From Candidatus Arthromitus sp. SFB-turkey (GTDB lineage: Bacteria; Bacillota; Clostridia; Clostridiales; Clostridiaceae): a DNA stretch of 64,000 nucleotides. The translations under genes and the position numbers were made by a program. The stretch lies in assembly GCF_001655775.1 (NCBI RefSeq), contig NZ_LXFF01000012.1:23354-87353 (forward strand), given 5' to 3'. Of this stretch, positions 9,009 through 17,585 are shown piece by piece (within the stretch, counting starts at the first letter, position 1; each line of letters begins with the position of its first letter). The notes beneath the pieces are model-generated. The model saw only the letters and a list, made by a program, of their open reading frames with translations, ran no database searches and was not told the origin of the DNA.

Positions 9009-10178
9009 ATGATAATTAATCATAATTTAAATGCAATGAATGCACATAGAAATATGAGTTCTTCAACAATTTCTCAAGGAAAATCAATGGAAAAATTAAG
9101 TTCAGGTCTTCGAATAAATAGAGCAGGAGATGATGCAGCAGGACTTGCAATTTCTGAGAAAATGAGATCACAAATAAGAGGACTTAATCAAGCTTCAAGA
9201 AATTCTCAAGATGGAATATCTTTAATTCAAACAGCAGAAGGAGCATTGTCAGAAACGCAAGCAATAGGACAAAGGATGAGAGAACTTGCAGTTCAATCAG
9301 CAAATGGAACTTATACAGATGAAGACAGGGTATTAATAAATCAAGAATTTGAACAATTAAAATCTGAAATTGATAGAATTGCAACCGATACAGAATTTAG
9401 TGGAAGAAAAATGTTAAATGGTGATATGTCTGGAAAAACTTTAAGATCTGGTCCTGTAAGATATTATGGTAATAATGCTAATAGTTCGATAGTAGCATCA
9501 GATGAACTTAAAAGGAGAAATGAAAGTGAATTAATAAAATTTGGTGAAGGCACATTTGAAATTCATGTGAGTAATGAAGGAAAAAATATAAGATTTGATT
9601 TGGTGGATATGCAAAATTTTAACGATAAAATTTATGTGATAGATAGTGTTACAATTGAAAATACAGGTAAAGACGAGGTTTTTGAATTAGGAGGTGCAAC
9701 TCTTCAATTAAATCTTGCTGTATTTGCTGGAATTACTGGAAATGATAATAGATTCGAGTTAGACAATCTTGTTGATAAAAAAGAAGATGGAATTCTTTTG
9801 CAGGTTGGAGCGAATAAAGGACAAACGCTTGGATTTGATATTAATTGGATGAGAAGTAGAGAATTGGGATTAGGTGGAGTAAATCTTTTAACTTCGGAGG
9901 ATTCTCAAGACGCTATGAGTTATCTTGACACTGCTATTTCTAGAGTTTCAGATGAAAGAGCAAAACTTGGAGCTGTGCAAAATAGATTAGAACACATAGT
10001 CACTTCAACAGATAACACAGCGGAAAATTTACAAGCATCTGAATCAAGAATAAGGGACGATGATATGGCAAAAGAAATGATGAATTTAACAAAAATAAAT
10101 GTGTTGCAACAAGCATCTCAAGCAATGCTTGCTCAAGCAAATCAAGCACCACAAAACGTTTTATCAATTTTAAAGTAG
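9009..10178 (+). CDS. Flagellin (paralogue 3)
   Basis: Flagellin of 389 aa with conserved D0/D1 ends and its own central domain (about residues 140-280). In the C-terminal D0/D1 hinge the usual SRIRDVDMAKEMM reads SRIRDDDMAKEMM, an Asp for Val change not found in the other three copies, which might affect assembly. GGAGAGG precedes ATG 9009. It is separated from paralogue 4 by only 23 bases with no hairpin, so the last two flagellins are probably one transcript. Confidence 0.96.
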   Translation: MIINHNLNAMNAHRNMSSSTISQGKSMEKLSSGLRINRAGDDAAGLAISEKMRSQIRGLNQASRNSQDGISLIQTAEGALSETQAIGQRMRELAVQSANGTYTDEDRVLINQEFEQLKSEIDRIATDTEFSGRKMLNGDMSGKTLRSGPVRYYGNNANSSIVASDELKRRNESELIKFGEGTFEIHVSNEGKNIRFDLVDMQNFNDKIYVIDSVTIENTGKDEVFELGGATLQLNLAVFAGITGNDNRFELDNLVDKKEDGILLQVGANKGQTLGFDINWMRSRELGLGGVNLLTSEDSQDAMSYLDTAISRVSDERAKLGAVQNRLEHIVTSTDNTAENLQASESRIRDDDMAKEMMNLTKINVLQQASQAMLAQANQAPQNVLSILK

Positions 10179-10201
10179 TAGTATTTCTATAGGAGGTATT
10201 T

Positions 10202-11368
10202 ATGGTAATAAATCATAATTTAAATGCAATGAATGCACATAGAAATATGAATTCTTCAGTAATTAATCAGGGAAAATCAATGGAAAAATTAAGTTCAGGT
10301 CTTCGAATAAATAGAGCAGGAGATGACGCAGCAGGTCTTGCAATTTCTGAGAAAATGAGGTCTCAAATAAGAGGACTTAATCAAGCTTCAAGAAATGTTC
10401 AAGATGGTATTTCATTAATTCAAACAGCAGAAGGAGCATTGTCAGAAGTACATTCAATTTCTCAACGAATGAGAGAACTCGCCATTCAATCTTCAAACGG
10501 TACTTATACAGATGATGATAGAGTTTTGATTAATCAGGAATTTGAACAACTAAAATCTGAAATTGATAGAGTGGCAAATGATACAGAATTTAGTGGGAGA
10601 AAAATTTTAGATGGAAGTATATCCGGAATAAGAATTGATGGTCAAGATTTTAAAGACTTAATAATACCCGGTGGAATGAATGGAAATTTGGATCATATTC
10701 ATGCAACACCTCAAGAGTTAGCAAAATTAGGAAGAGGAGAATTTGTTTTTGCTGTATCTTCAGATAGTTATATACAAGAAGATGTTGTTACATTGTCTAT
10801 AATAGATAATACTTTTGAAGAACCTTATGTCGTTGATGAAATTACTTTTGATAATGTTGCTACTAAAGATAAACCTTTGACACTTGAAGTAGCAGGAATA
10901 ACTATAAAGGTTGATGGTAAATTAACTCAACTTGCAGATGGAATAATAATAAACAATACTCCAGAATTTTTAGATGATGGATTAAAATTACAAGTTGGAG
11001 CAAATAGGGATCAAATTATAGGATTTAGTATTGATAATATGAAAAGTAGAGAATTTGGGCTTAGGGGAATGGATGTATTAACTGTAGAAAATTCACAACA
11101 ATCTTTAGGTGTATTAGATCATACTATAGAAAAAGTATCTGAGCAAAGGTCAAGGCTTGGAGCTGTACAAAATAGATTGGAACATACGATGGATTTAAAT
11201 AATAATTCTTCGGAAAATCTTCAGGCGGCAGAGTCAAGAATAAGAGATGTAGATATGGCGAAGGAAATGATGAATTTGACAAAATTAAATGTTCTTCAAC
11301 AAGCTTCACAATCAATGGTAGCTCAAGCTAATCAAGCACCACAACAAATAATGCAATTATTAAAATGA
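10202..11368 (+). CDS. Flagellin (paralogue 4)
   Basis: Flagellin of 388 aa and the most divergent of the four in the conserved parts: the TLR5 region reads QRMRELAIQSSNGTYTDDDR and the C-terminal stretch has TMDLNNNSSENLQ in place of TIASTDNTAENLQ. It starts MVINHNLNAMNAHRN after AGGAGGT and ends QQIMQLLK. It is the final gene of the plus-strand block and ends at a bidirectional terminator shared with the flagellin-like gene on the other strand. It may be a minor or position-specific filament subunit; that is inference. Confidence 0.95.
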   Translation: MVINHNLNAMNAHRNMNSSVINQGKSMEKLSSGLRINRAGDDAAGLAISEKMRSQIRGLNQASRNVQDGISLIQTAEGALSEVHSISQRMRELAIQSSNGTYTDDDRVLINQEFEQLKSEIDRVANDTEFSGRKILDGSISGIRIDGQDFKDLIIPGGMNGNLDHIHATPQELAKLGRGEFVFAVSSDSYIQEDVVTLSIIDNTFEEPYVVDEITFDNVATKDKPLTLEVAGITIKVDGKLTQLADGIIINNTPEFLDDGLKLQVGANRDQIIGFSIDNMKSREFGLRGMDVLTVENSQQSLGVLDHTIEKVSEQRSRLGAVQNRLEHTMDLNNNSSENLQAAESRIRDVDMAKEMMNLTKLNVLQQASQSMVAQANQAPQQIMQLLK

Positions 11369-11405
11369 AAAAAGTATCTTAGATGTTAGTCTTAAGATAC
11401 TTTTT
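11368..11405. terminator. Bidirectional terminator between convergent genes
   Basis: AAAAAAGTATCTTA (11368-11381) pairs with TAAGATACTTTTT (11393-11405). A-run and T-run flanks let it serve both flagellin 4 and the minus-strand flagellin-like gene. Confidence 0.85.
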
Positions 11406-11407
11406 AT

Positions 11408-12178
11408 TTATCGTAATAAATCATCAATGTTTTTCTTTTTCATGTCTTTAACGTGATAAGTGTAATTGTCTTTTATAATTCCTTTTTTTGTTAAATCTAT
11501 TAAATTTTGAATAGATTCTTTATTTGCATTACTACTTAAAGCTAATAAATTTTCGGACATTATATCAGTTAAGTTTACTCTCAAAAGTTTATCTGCGGAA
11601 GACTTTATTGCTTTTTCAGATGATAAAATATAATCCAAAGTTTCACTCATTTTTTTATCTGCAATTTCTGCGTTAATTGAATTTCTTATATTTATATTTC
11701 TTAAATTGAGTTTATTTGGATCTAATTTTGGAATTAATATACAATCGTCTAATGATGAAGAATCAAAAATTTTGAAAACTAATTCATTGTTGCTGTTGTA
11801 AAATAAATTTTCACGGATATCAATATTTAATTTACTTGATTCTTTATTAAATTTGTTGCAGAGTTCTTCAAATTTAAAATTTAAAGATTCTCTACCAAAT
11901 GAAGTGTTTGATTCATTTTTACATTTTTCAAAAACTTCTCTCATTTCAAAAAGAGTTTCTTTAACTTGACTTAAAGTAGATTTTGCTATTTGTACATAAG
12001 TTATACCTATTTGAAAATTTCTTGTGATGTATTGAGATTCAACTACATCATCGATTGTACAATCTAGTTTAAAATTTTTATAATCTAAATATTTTTTCTT
12101 TTGACTATCTGTTGACGTTTTATTAACTTTAAAAATATTCATAGCTTTGCCAACGTTAGAATTTCTATTTATAAACAT
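11408..12178 (-). CDS. Highly diverged flagellin-like protein
   Basis: The protein is about 256 aa with no close family signature. Two segments follow the flagellin pattern. YITRNFQIGITYVQIAKSTL, then LSQVKETLFEMREVFEKC and the later LNIDIRENLFYNSNNELV, track the D1 segment of the neighbouring flagellins (SRNAQDGISMIQTAEGALSE, SEIDRIA...FNGNKVL). The C-terminal KKMSETLDYILSSEKAIKSS, then LSSNANKESIQNLIDLTKKG, tracks the C-terminal coiled-coil D1/D0 pattern. There is no large central domain. ATG 12178 is chosen because AGGAGG lies eight bases before it; an upstream TTG overlaps that site. A sigma-D-like promoter lies upstream. It could be a minor filament protein, a hook-filament junction or cap-type component, or a decaying flagellin. 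Confidence 0.6.
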   Translation of the reverse strand: MFINRNSNVGKAMNIFKVNKTSTDSQKKKYLDYKNFKLDCTIDDVVESQYITRNFQIGITYVQIAKSTLSQVKETLFEMREVFEKCKNESNTSFGRESLNFKFEELCNKFNKESSKLNIDIRENLFYNSNNELVFKIFDSSSLDDCILIPKLDPNKLNLRNINIRNSINAEIADKKMSETLDYILSSEKAIKSSADKLLRVNLTDIMSENLLALSSNANKESIQNLIDLTKKGIIKDNYTYHVKDMKKKNIDDLLR

Positions 12179-12232
12179 AGGCAGATCCTCCTTGATCAAA
12201 ATTTTACATCCGTGTAATTATCCTTAATATAT

Positions 12233-12259
12233 TAATCGAACATAATAATTAGATATTTA
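12233..12259 (-). promoter_or_regulatory. Putative sigma-D promoter of the flagellin-like gene
   Basis: Read on the minus strand: TAAA (12259-12256), a 15-base spacer, then TTCGATTA (12240-12233) against consensus GCCGATAA. The -35 and spacing are exact and the -10 matches at five of eight positions. Confidence 0.5.
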
Positions 12260-12267
12260 TATACGTA

Positions 12268-12296
12268 TTGAATAAAAAGATTTTAAGCATTATAAT
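12268..12296 (+). promoter_or_regulatory. Sigma-A promoter of the Ca2+/cation exchanger
   Basis: TTGAAT (12268-12273), a 17-base spacer, then TATAAT (12291-12296), about 45 bases before the gene start. Confidence 0.7.
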
Positions 12297-12342
12297 AGAA
12301 GTTGATTTTTTGTATAAAAAATAATTTTTGGAGGGAATGATT

Positions 12343-13308
12343 ATGATATATTTAACTTATGTGTTATTAGCTTTAGCGGTAGTAGGATTTTCCATAAAAG
12401 CAGCTGATTATGTTGATTTAATTGATAGAAAAACAAATATTTCAGGTGCTTTTATTGGTGGGGTAATGCTTGCTGCAATAACGTCTCTTCCAGAATTTTT
12501 TACAAGTATTTCGGCAGCTCTTATTTTAAATAATTCGGAGCTTGTCCTTGGAAATATATTGGGAAGTAATATTTTTAATTTAGCAACACTTGGAGTTGTA
12601 TTAATTTTATTTATTAAAGGATTTGTTAACGATACAATAAGTAAAAATCATTACATGACTTCATTATTTGTTTTATTTACAAATGTAGCGTTGTTTTTTC
12701 CAGTGTATTTTTCAAAAGATTTAAATGTATTTAATATAAGTTTAGTTTCAATTGTTATATTGATTTTTTATTTTGTATCTCTTAAATTCATGGCTAATGA
12801 TGATACGGAAACAGAGAGTGAAGAGGATAATTGTAAATTATCTATAAAACAAATAGCTATAAGATTTATTTTGGCAAGTATTGGATTAGTTATTGCAAGT
12901 ATCTTGATAACGTATGTAACAGAAATAATTTCTGAAAAATTAAATTTATCAGCAAGTTTAAGTGGAGCTTTATTTTTAGGAATAGCAACATCTCTTCCTG
13001 AGCTTACTTCTACAGTCGCTTTAGCAAAAAAATTAAAGTTTAATTTGGTTGTTGGAAATATAATTGGAAGTATCATGTTTAATTTATTTATAATTTGTGT
13101 TACGGATATTTTATATATAGGAAATTCTTTGTACTACACAACTCATGAACAAACAAAATTATTACTAGGATTTGGTTTTATTTCAACAATACTTGCATCA
13201 ATTTTGTTACTATTTAAAAAATTAAATAACAAGAGTAAAGCTGTTTATATTATTCTAAATTTGGCAATTATAATAATGTATCTTTTGTATTTAATATTAT
13301 CATTGTAA
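12343..13308 (+). CDS. Calcium/sodium (CaCA-family) antiporter
   Basis: Inner-membrane exchanger of about 321 aa with roughly ten hydrophobic helices in two homologous halves. Each half carries the alpha-repeat: TSLPEFFTSISAAL with GNILGSNIFNLA in the first, ATSLPELTSTVALA with GNIIGSIMFNLF in the second. This is the YrbG-type K+-dependent Na+/Ca2+ exchanger family. The acidic EF/EL residues of the repeats, needed for cation binding, are present. A charged loop (NDDTETESEEDN) separates the halves. ATG 12343 is chosen because GGAGGG lies seven bases upstream. The next gene follows 12 bases later, suggesting an operon. Confidence 0.9.
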   Translation: MIYLTYVLLALAVVGFSIKAADYVDLIDRKTNISGAFIGGVMLAAITSLPEFFTSISAALILNNSELVLGNILGSNIFNLATLGVVLILFIKGFVNDTISKNHYMTSLFVLFTNVALFFPVYFSKDLNVFNISLVSIVILIFYFVSLKFMANDDTETESEEDNCKLSIKQIAIRFILASIGLVIASILITYVTEIISEKLNLSASLSGALFLGIATSLPELTSTVALAKKLKFNLVVGNIIGSIMFNLFIICVTDILYIGNSLYYTTHEQTKLLLGFGFISTILASILLLFKKLNNKSKAVYIILNLAIIIMYLLYLILSL

Positions 13309-13320
13309 GGATGTGTTTTA

Positions 13321-14154
13321 TTGAGTGGAAAGAGAGTATTTGAGTTAGTAACAATTTTGGTTATAGTTTTATTTTCCATTTTTCTAGTTGGTTATAGTAC
13401 AAAATCTTATTATGATGCGAAAAAAATATATGATGAAGTTAAGCCAGCTGTTGTTGATGAGGAGAGAGCAAAACTTAGAGAGGAAAATGAAGTTTTAATT
13501 CTTTTATATCACAACGTTACAGATAAAAGAAGCATAAGTTCTAAAGATGATTTGTATGTTCACATTGATGATTTTCGTGATCAACTTGATTATATAGTTG
13601 ATAATGGATACAATGTTGTAACTGTACAAGAACTTTATGATTTAAGACAGAATAATCAAGAGATTCCAGAAAAAACTCTTGTTTTAACTTTTGATGATGG
13701 TGATAAGAGTTCTTATGATATAGTTTTTCCTGAACTTAAGAGCAGAGGTCTAAAGGCAAGTTTTTTTGTAACAACAAGACAGTTAAATGACAAAGGATTT
13801 GTAACTAAAGAAAATCTTATAGAAATGCATAATGCTGGTCAAGATATTCAGAGTCAAGGACATAATAATGAAGATTTTATAGATTCTACAATTGCACAAG
13901 TACATAAATCTTTGTATTTAAGCAAGAAAATATTAGAGGAGACATTAAATAAAAAAGTTTTGTTTTTGGTTTATCCAAATTCCTCATTTAATTCAGAAAT
14001 AATAAGAGTTGCACAAGATGTTGGATATGAATGGGCATTATCTACAGAAGCAGGAAAGTTTTATGATTACTACATGATAATGGAGCGTGTTAGTGTTCCA
14101 GGAGGAAGTGATTTAGAACAATTTATAGATAAACTAAGTGAATATGGTTATTAA
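13321..14154 (+). CDS. Membrane-anchored NodB-fold (polysaccharide deacetylase-like) protein, metal site degenerate
   Basis: The protein is 277 aa from a TTG start. One N-terminal membrane helix (about 8-28) anchors a NodB homology domain outside the cell. Motif 1, TFDDG (123-127), is intact. The second motif, normally HxxxH for zinc, reads SQGHNNED, with Gln179 and Asn183 at the histidine positions. Later conserved parts (KKVLFLVYPNSSFN, similar to YPYGSYN) are recognisable. The fold is therefore kept but ordinary metal-dependent deacetylation is doubtful. It is the second gene of an apparent operon with the exchanger and ends at a hairpin terminator. Confidence 0.8.
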   Translation: MSGKRVFELVTILVIVLFSIFLVGYSTKSYYDAKKIYDEVKPAVVDEERAKLREENEVLILLYHNVTDKRSISSKDDLYVHIDDFRDQLDYIVDNGYNVVTVQELYDLRQNNQEIPEKTLVLTFDDGDKSSYDIVFPELKSRGLKASFFVTTRQLNDKGFVTKENLIEMHNAGQDIQSQGHNNEDFIDSTIAQVHKSLYLSKKILEETLNKKVLFLVYPNSSFNSEIIRVAQDVGYEWALSTEAGKFYDYYMIMERVSVPGGSDLEQFIDKLSEYGY

Positions 14155-14161
14155 AAATTTT

Positions 14162-14194
14162 AAATGGTCATTTTAAAAATGACCATTTTTTTTA
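14162..14194 (+). terminator. Terminator after the NodB-fold gene
   Basis: Stem AAATGGTCATTT (14162-14173) with AAATGACCATTT (14177-14188), then a T run. Confidence 0.88.
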
Positions 14195-14346
14195 TGAAAA
14201 AATGTGAATATAAAAAAATAAAAAGTTCATAATAATTTTATCAGTATTTAATAAAAAACTGATATATGTTTATTTTTTAAAATTATTTATTTTTATAAAT
14301 GCTATTTTATTTAATTAATTATTTTTTTCGGAGGTTTAAGAAGGTT

Positions 14347-17300
14347 ATGAATAGAAAAAAGATTGCACTTCTATTGACTGGATTAGTTGTTACCTCAAGT
14401 ATGTTTACTGGATGTATTTCATCAAGTGATAATAAAACATCTGAAAATAATTCGAGAGTTGCTCAAGAAGAACCAATTTTAAAGAGAGCATCTGAAAGAA
14501 CAGTTACAGAATATAATCAAGATTCACTAAATCAATATCCAGATGTTGCTTATGCAGATGATATTATTGATAATTCTATAGGAAATGAAATGAGAAAAGA
14601 TTTGAATTCATTTTCTACAGAAAATCAATTTGATAATGTACAAAATTATGAAAACAGCACAAATAAAAATGATATGAATTTAAGTGATGGAAATTTATTT
14701 GATACAACAACACAAGATTATCAAATGAATCCATCAGATGAAATAATAACAAATGATCAAATATATAATTTTGAAAATTCAACAACACAAACTCCAATTA
14801 ACGGATTTTCAAATGTTATTGAAGATGACTATTATGAAAATAATTTAAATCAAAATGAAGTAGCAAAAGATAGTGAAAATTCACTAAATTTACAAATTAA
14901 TCAAGATACAAAAATGCAAAGCAATTTATATGGTACACCAAAAGCTCCAGTAGAAGAAGGAAAATTAGTTGGACAGGTTAGTGTTGTAAAAGTTAAAGGA
15001 AGTTCAGAAATAACAGGAACTAAACCACAAGGTGTTGCAGAGGTAAGCTTTAAATTATCTGGAGATATATTAAAAGCAACTCATTCTTCTGAAGCATTAA
15101 GTACAATTTTACAGAATGCTTACGAAGAAACAAGAAAAGATGCTAATACTGGTTATGGTGGTTCACCAACAACAACAGCAAGAGAAAAATTACAAGCAGC
15201 GTTAGCAGCAATATTTGCTCCAAGTGATACTGTAGTTAAAATGATTTTTAGATCTAATGATGGAGCTGTAAGAACTATACCATTTAAAGCAACTGATATG
15301 TTTCCAAGTAATTCTACAGCACCAGATTATGTTAGACGTATAATTGACTTAGATGCAACTAGTGGACAAACTAGAGTTTCAAGAAGTGTGAATGCATCAG
15401 ATATGGTAATAAAGATGATGATTAGAGTAGCTACTCCAAATGGAACTAATGAACTAAAAACTAATACAGATTATACTTTTGTAGGAACAGAAGGAGATGC
15501 TAATTTAAAAACAATTCAAGTAGACAGTACAAAACAAGAGTTAATAGGATTCACTATTCCTAATTTTAAAACAGGAAAAATACCTACTAAAATGGAAGCT
15601 AAAGATGATAGTGGTTCAGTTATATATGAAGCAACAAGTGCATCATCTGCAGGAACACAAAAGACTGATTTTTATTTGAGTCAAGCAACAGGAAACACTT
15701 ATATAGATATGAAAAAATTAATAGATGCTACTAGTAAAATTGAATCACTTGGAACAGGAATAAGATTTAAATCAATAATTTTCAATGATACAGATAAAAC
15801 CATTAATAAGGTGGAAGTTGAAGATGACAGGGGAACAAAATATCCTGCATCATTAGTGTCTGTTGACTCAAATAAACCAGAATCAGGTTCATATTTAGAA
15901 GTAACAGGATTAAAAAGAGATACGCCTTATATATTTACAAAACTTCATATAACTTATAAGGCTGGTAGTGAAAATGAAACTAAAACAATAGCTTTTGCAA
16001 ATTTTGATACTTCAACACTGGCTATAAATAATTTACCAATAAGAACAACAGCGTTTTTAGGACCACAGTTAGCATTAGGAGCAGCTCATAATGCAAAAGT
16101 TAAACTTCCTGGTGGATTAGATGTTGAAGCTGTTAAAAATGATAGTACTGCTTTAAGATATATATTTAAAGTTGATAATCCAGAAGGATTTGTTGGAGAT
16201 GTTAGAGTAAATGGATTAAGAGCTGGAGAGGAAAGTAAAGTAGAAAAAATTGTAGATGAAACATCTAAAGTTAACTACTATGTAGTTACGCTTTCTAATT
16301 TAACAAAGAATACTGATTATGGATTTGTAATACTTGAAATAGATTATAAAGATCCAGATGGAAAAGAATTAGTTGGTAGACAAGCTTTAGGTGATATAAA
16401 TAAAAGTGGTACTGGAGTTACAGATAATAAAACAGAAACTACAGATTTAACAGGAACTCAGGCATTTAATGTAGTTGTAAATGAGAGTGTTACATCAAAA
16501 AATGCTAGAAGTACAGAAGTACCAATATTTATTGATGACCTTCATGATAATTTTGTAAGAATAGATTTTACAGCTCCAAAAGATAATCCAGATGCTAAAG
16601 TTGTTTATGAAGATGGTAAATTAAAATTTACAGACTTAAAACCAGAATCAAATACAGTATGTAAAGTTGATTTTGTTTATAGAAGTGAAAGTAGTGCAGA
16701 AAAAAGTACAACTTCAGAGGTTAAGGAAGAAAAAATTCCAAAATATATAAAAATAAGTACACCAAAAGTAGCAGACTTAGATATAAAAACAGCAACTGTT
16801 AAAGCAAAAGCAACTGAAGCAGAAGTTAAGTTTGAACTTTATTCAGAAGCGAAGTCACCAGTTAAAACTGTAGTTGTTAAAGAAGATAAAGAAAAAGAAA
16901 TAAAATCAACATGGAATAAAGAAACAAATACTTTAAAATTAGAAGGATTAACAGAAAAAACAGAATATAAAAATTTAAAAGTAACATTTACTTTGGAAAA
17001 TGGTAAGACAGTTGAGCATACTTTAGATACTTTCACAACTGAAGCTGAAGAAGTTAAGCCAACAGGAAAAACTGCTGAATTTGTATCAAGAGTTTATAAG
17101 ATAGCATTAGGAAGAGAGCCAGAAGTTGAAGGATGGGAATTCTGGATTAAGAAGTTAGAGAATAAAGAGATTTCTGCAACAGAATTTATTGCAGAGAACT
17201 TAATGACTCAACCAGAATTTGTTGATAGAGAATTAAGTAAGAGAACTTTTGTTACAACAATGTATTCATTAATAGTTAATAGAGAGCCAGATGAAGAAGG

Positions 17301-17442
17301 ACAAAAATATTGGGAAAGAAAGTATGATGAATATAGAAGAACAACAGGATCAATTGAAGAGTTGAGAATAAAAATTGCTAGAGAGATGATGGATCAACCA
17401 GAGTTTAAAGAACTTGTAACTCAATTGAATTTAAAATATTAA
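14347..17442 (+). CDS. Large surface lipoprotein with C-terminal DUF4214 domain
   Basis: The protein is about 1031 aa. Its start is ATG 14347 (MNRKKIALLLTGLVV); a longer frame to 14299 adds a second hydrophobic leader and is less likely. The signal sequence ends at FTGC, a lipobox-like cysteine. Next comes an Asn/Asp/Gln-rich linker (about 25-200) and several beta-rich, fibronectin-like modules in which segments such as FTDLKPESNT and LEGLTEKTEYKNL recur. The last ~120 residues form a DUF4214 domain (GREPEVEGWEFWIKKLE, then MTQPEF and a second REPDEEGQKYW). DUF4214 occurs in secreted and S-layer-associated proteins. An adhesin or envelope role is likely but unproven. A paralogue follows. Confidence 0.8.
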   Translation: MNRKKIALLLTGLVVTSSMFTGCISSSDNKTSENNSRVAQEEPILKRASERTVTEYNQDSLNQYPDVAYADDIIDNSIGNEMRKDLNSFSTENQFDNVQNYENSTNKNDMNLSDGNLFDTTTQDYQMNPSDEIITNDQIYNFENSTTQTPINGFSNVIEDDYYENNLNQNEVAKDSENSLNLQINQDTKMQSNLYGTPKAPVEEGKLVGQVSVVKVKGSSEITGTKPQGVAEVSFKLSGDILKATHSSEALSTILQNAYEETRKDANTGYGGSPTTTAREKLQAALAAIFAPSDTVVKMIFRSNDGAVRTIPFKATDMFPSNSTAPDYVRRIIDLDATSGQTRVSRSVNASDMVIKMMIRVATPNGTNELKTNTDYTFVGTEGDANLKTIQVDSTKQELIGFTIPNFKTGKIPTKMEAKDDSGSVIYEATSASSAGTQKTDFYLSQATGNTYIDMKKLIDATSKIESLGTGIRFKSIIFNDTDKTINKVEVEDDRGTKYPASLVSVDSNKPESGSYLEVTGLKRDTPYIFTKLHITYKAGSENETKTIAFANFDTSTLAINNLPIRTTAFLGPQLALGAAHNAKVKLPGGLDVEAVKNDSTALRYIFKVDNPEGFVGDVRVNGLRAGEESKVEKIVDETSKVNYYVVTLSNLTKNTDYGFVILEIDYKDPDGKELVGRQALGDINKSGTGVTDNKTETTDLTGTQAFNVVVNESVTSKNARSTEVPIFIDDLHDNFVRIDFTAPKDNPDAKVVYEDGKLKFTDLKPESNTVCKVDFVYRSESSAEKSTTSEVKEEKIPKYIKISTPKVADLDIKTATVKAKATEAEVKFELYSEAKSPVKTVVVKEDKEKEIKSTWNKETNTLKLEGLTEKTEYKNLKVTFTLENGKTVEHTLDTFTTEAEEVKPTGKTAEFVSRVYKIALGREPEVEGWEFWIKKLENKEISATEFIAENLMTQPEFVDRELSKRTFVTTMYSLIVNREPDEEGQKYWERKYDEYRRTTGSIEELRIKIAREMMDQPEFKELVTQLNLKY

Positions 17443-17458
17443 TACTAATATAGGAAGT

Positions 17459-17494
17459 AAGGAGAAGGTTTAAAAATCTTCTCCTTTATTTTTT
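17459..17494 (+). terminator. Terminator between the two DUF4214 genes
   Basis: Stem AAGGAGAAG (17459-17467) with CTTCTCCTT (17478-17486), followed by TATTTTTT. Confidence 0.8.
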
Positions 17495-17585
17495 GAAATA
17501 AAATTCATAAAAGAGGAATAATTGAAAAACAAAAATATACAAATGATTATGAAAGCAATAATTTTAAGGAAATTTAAGAAAGTTT

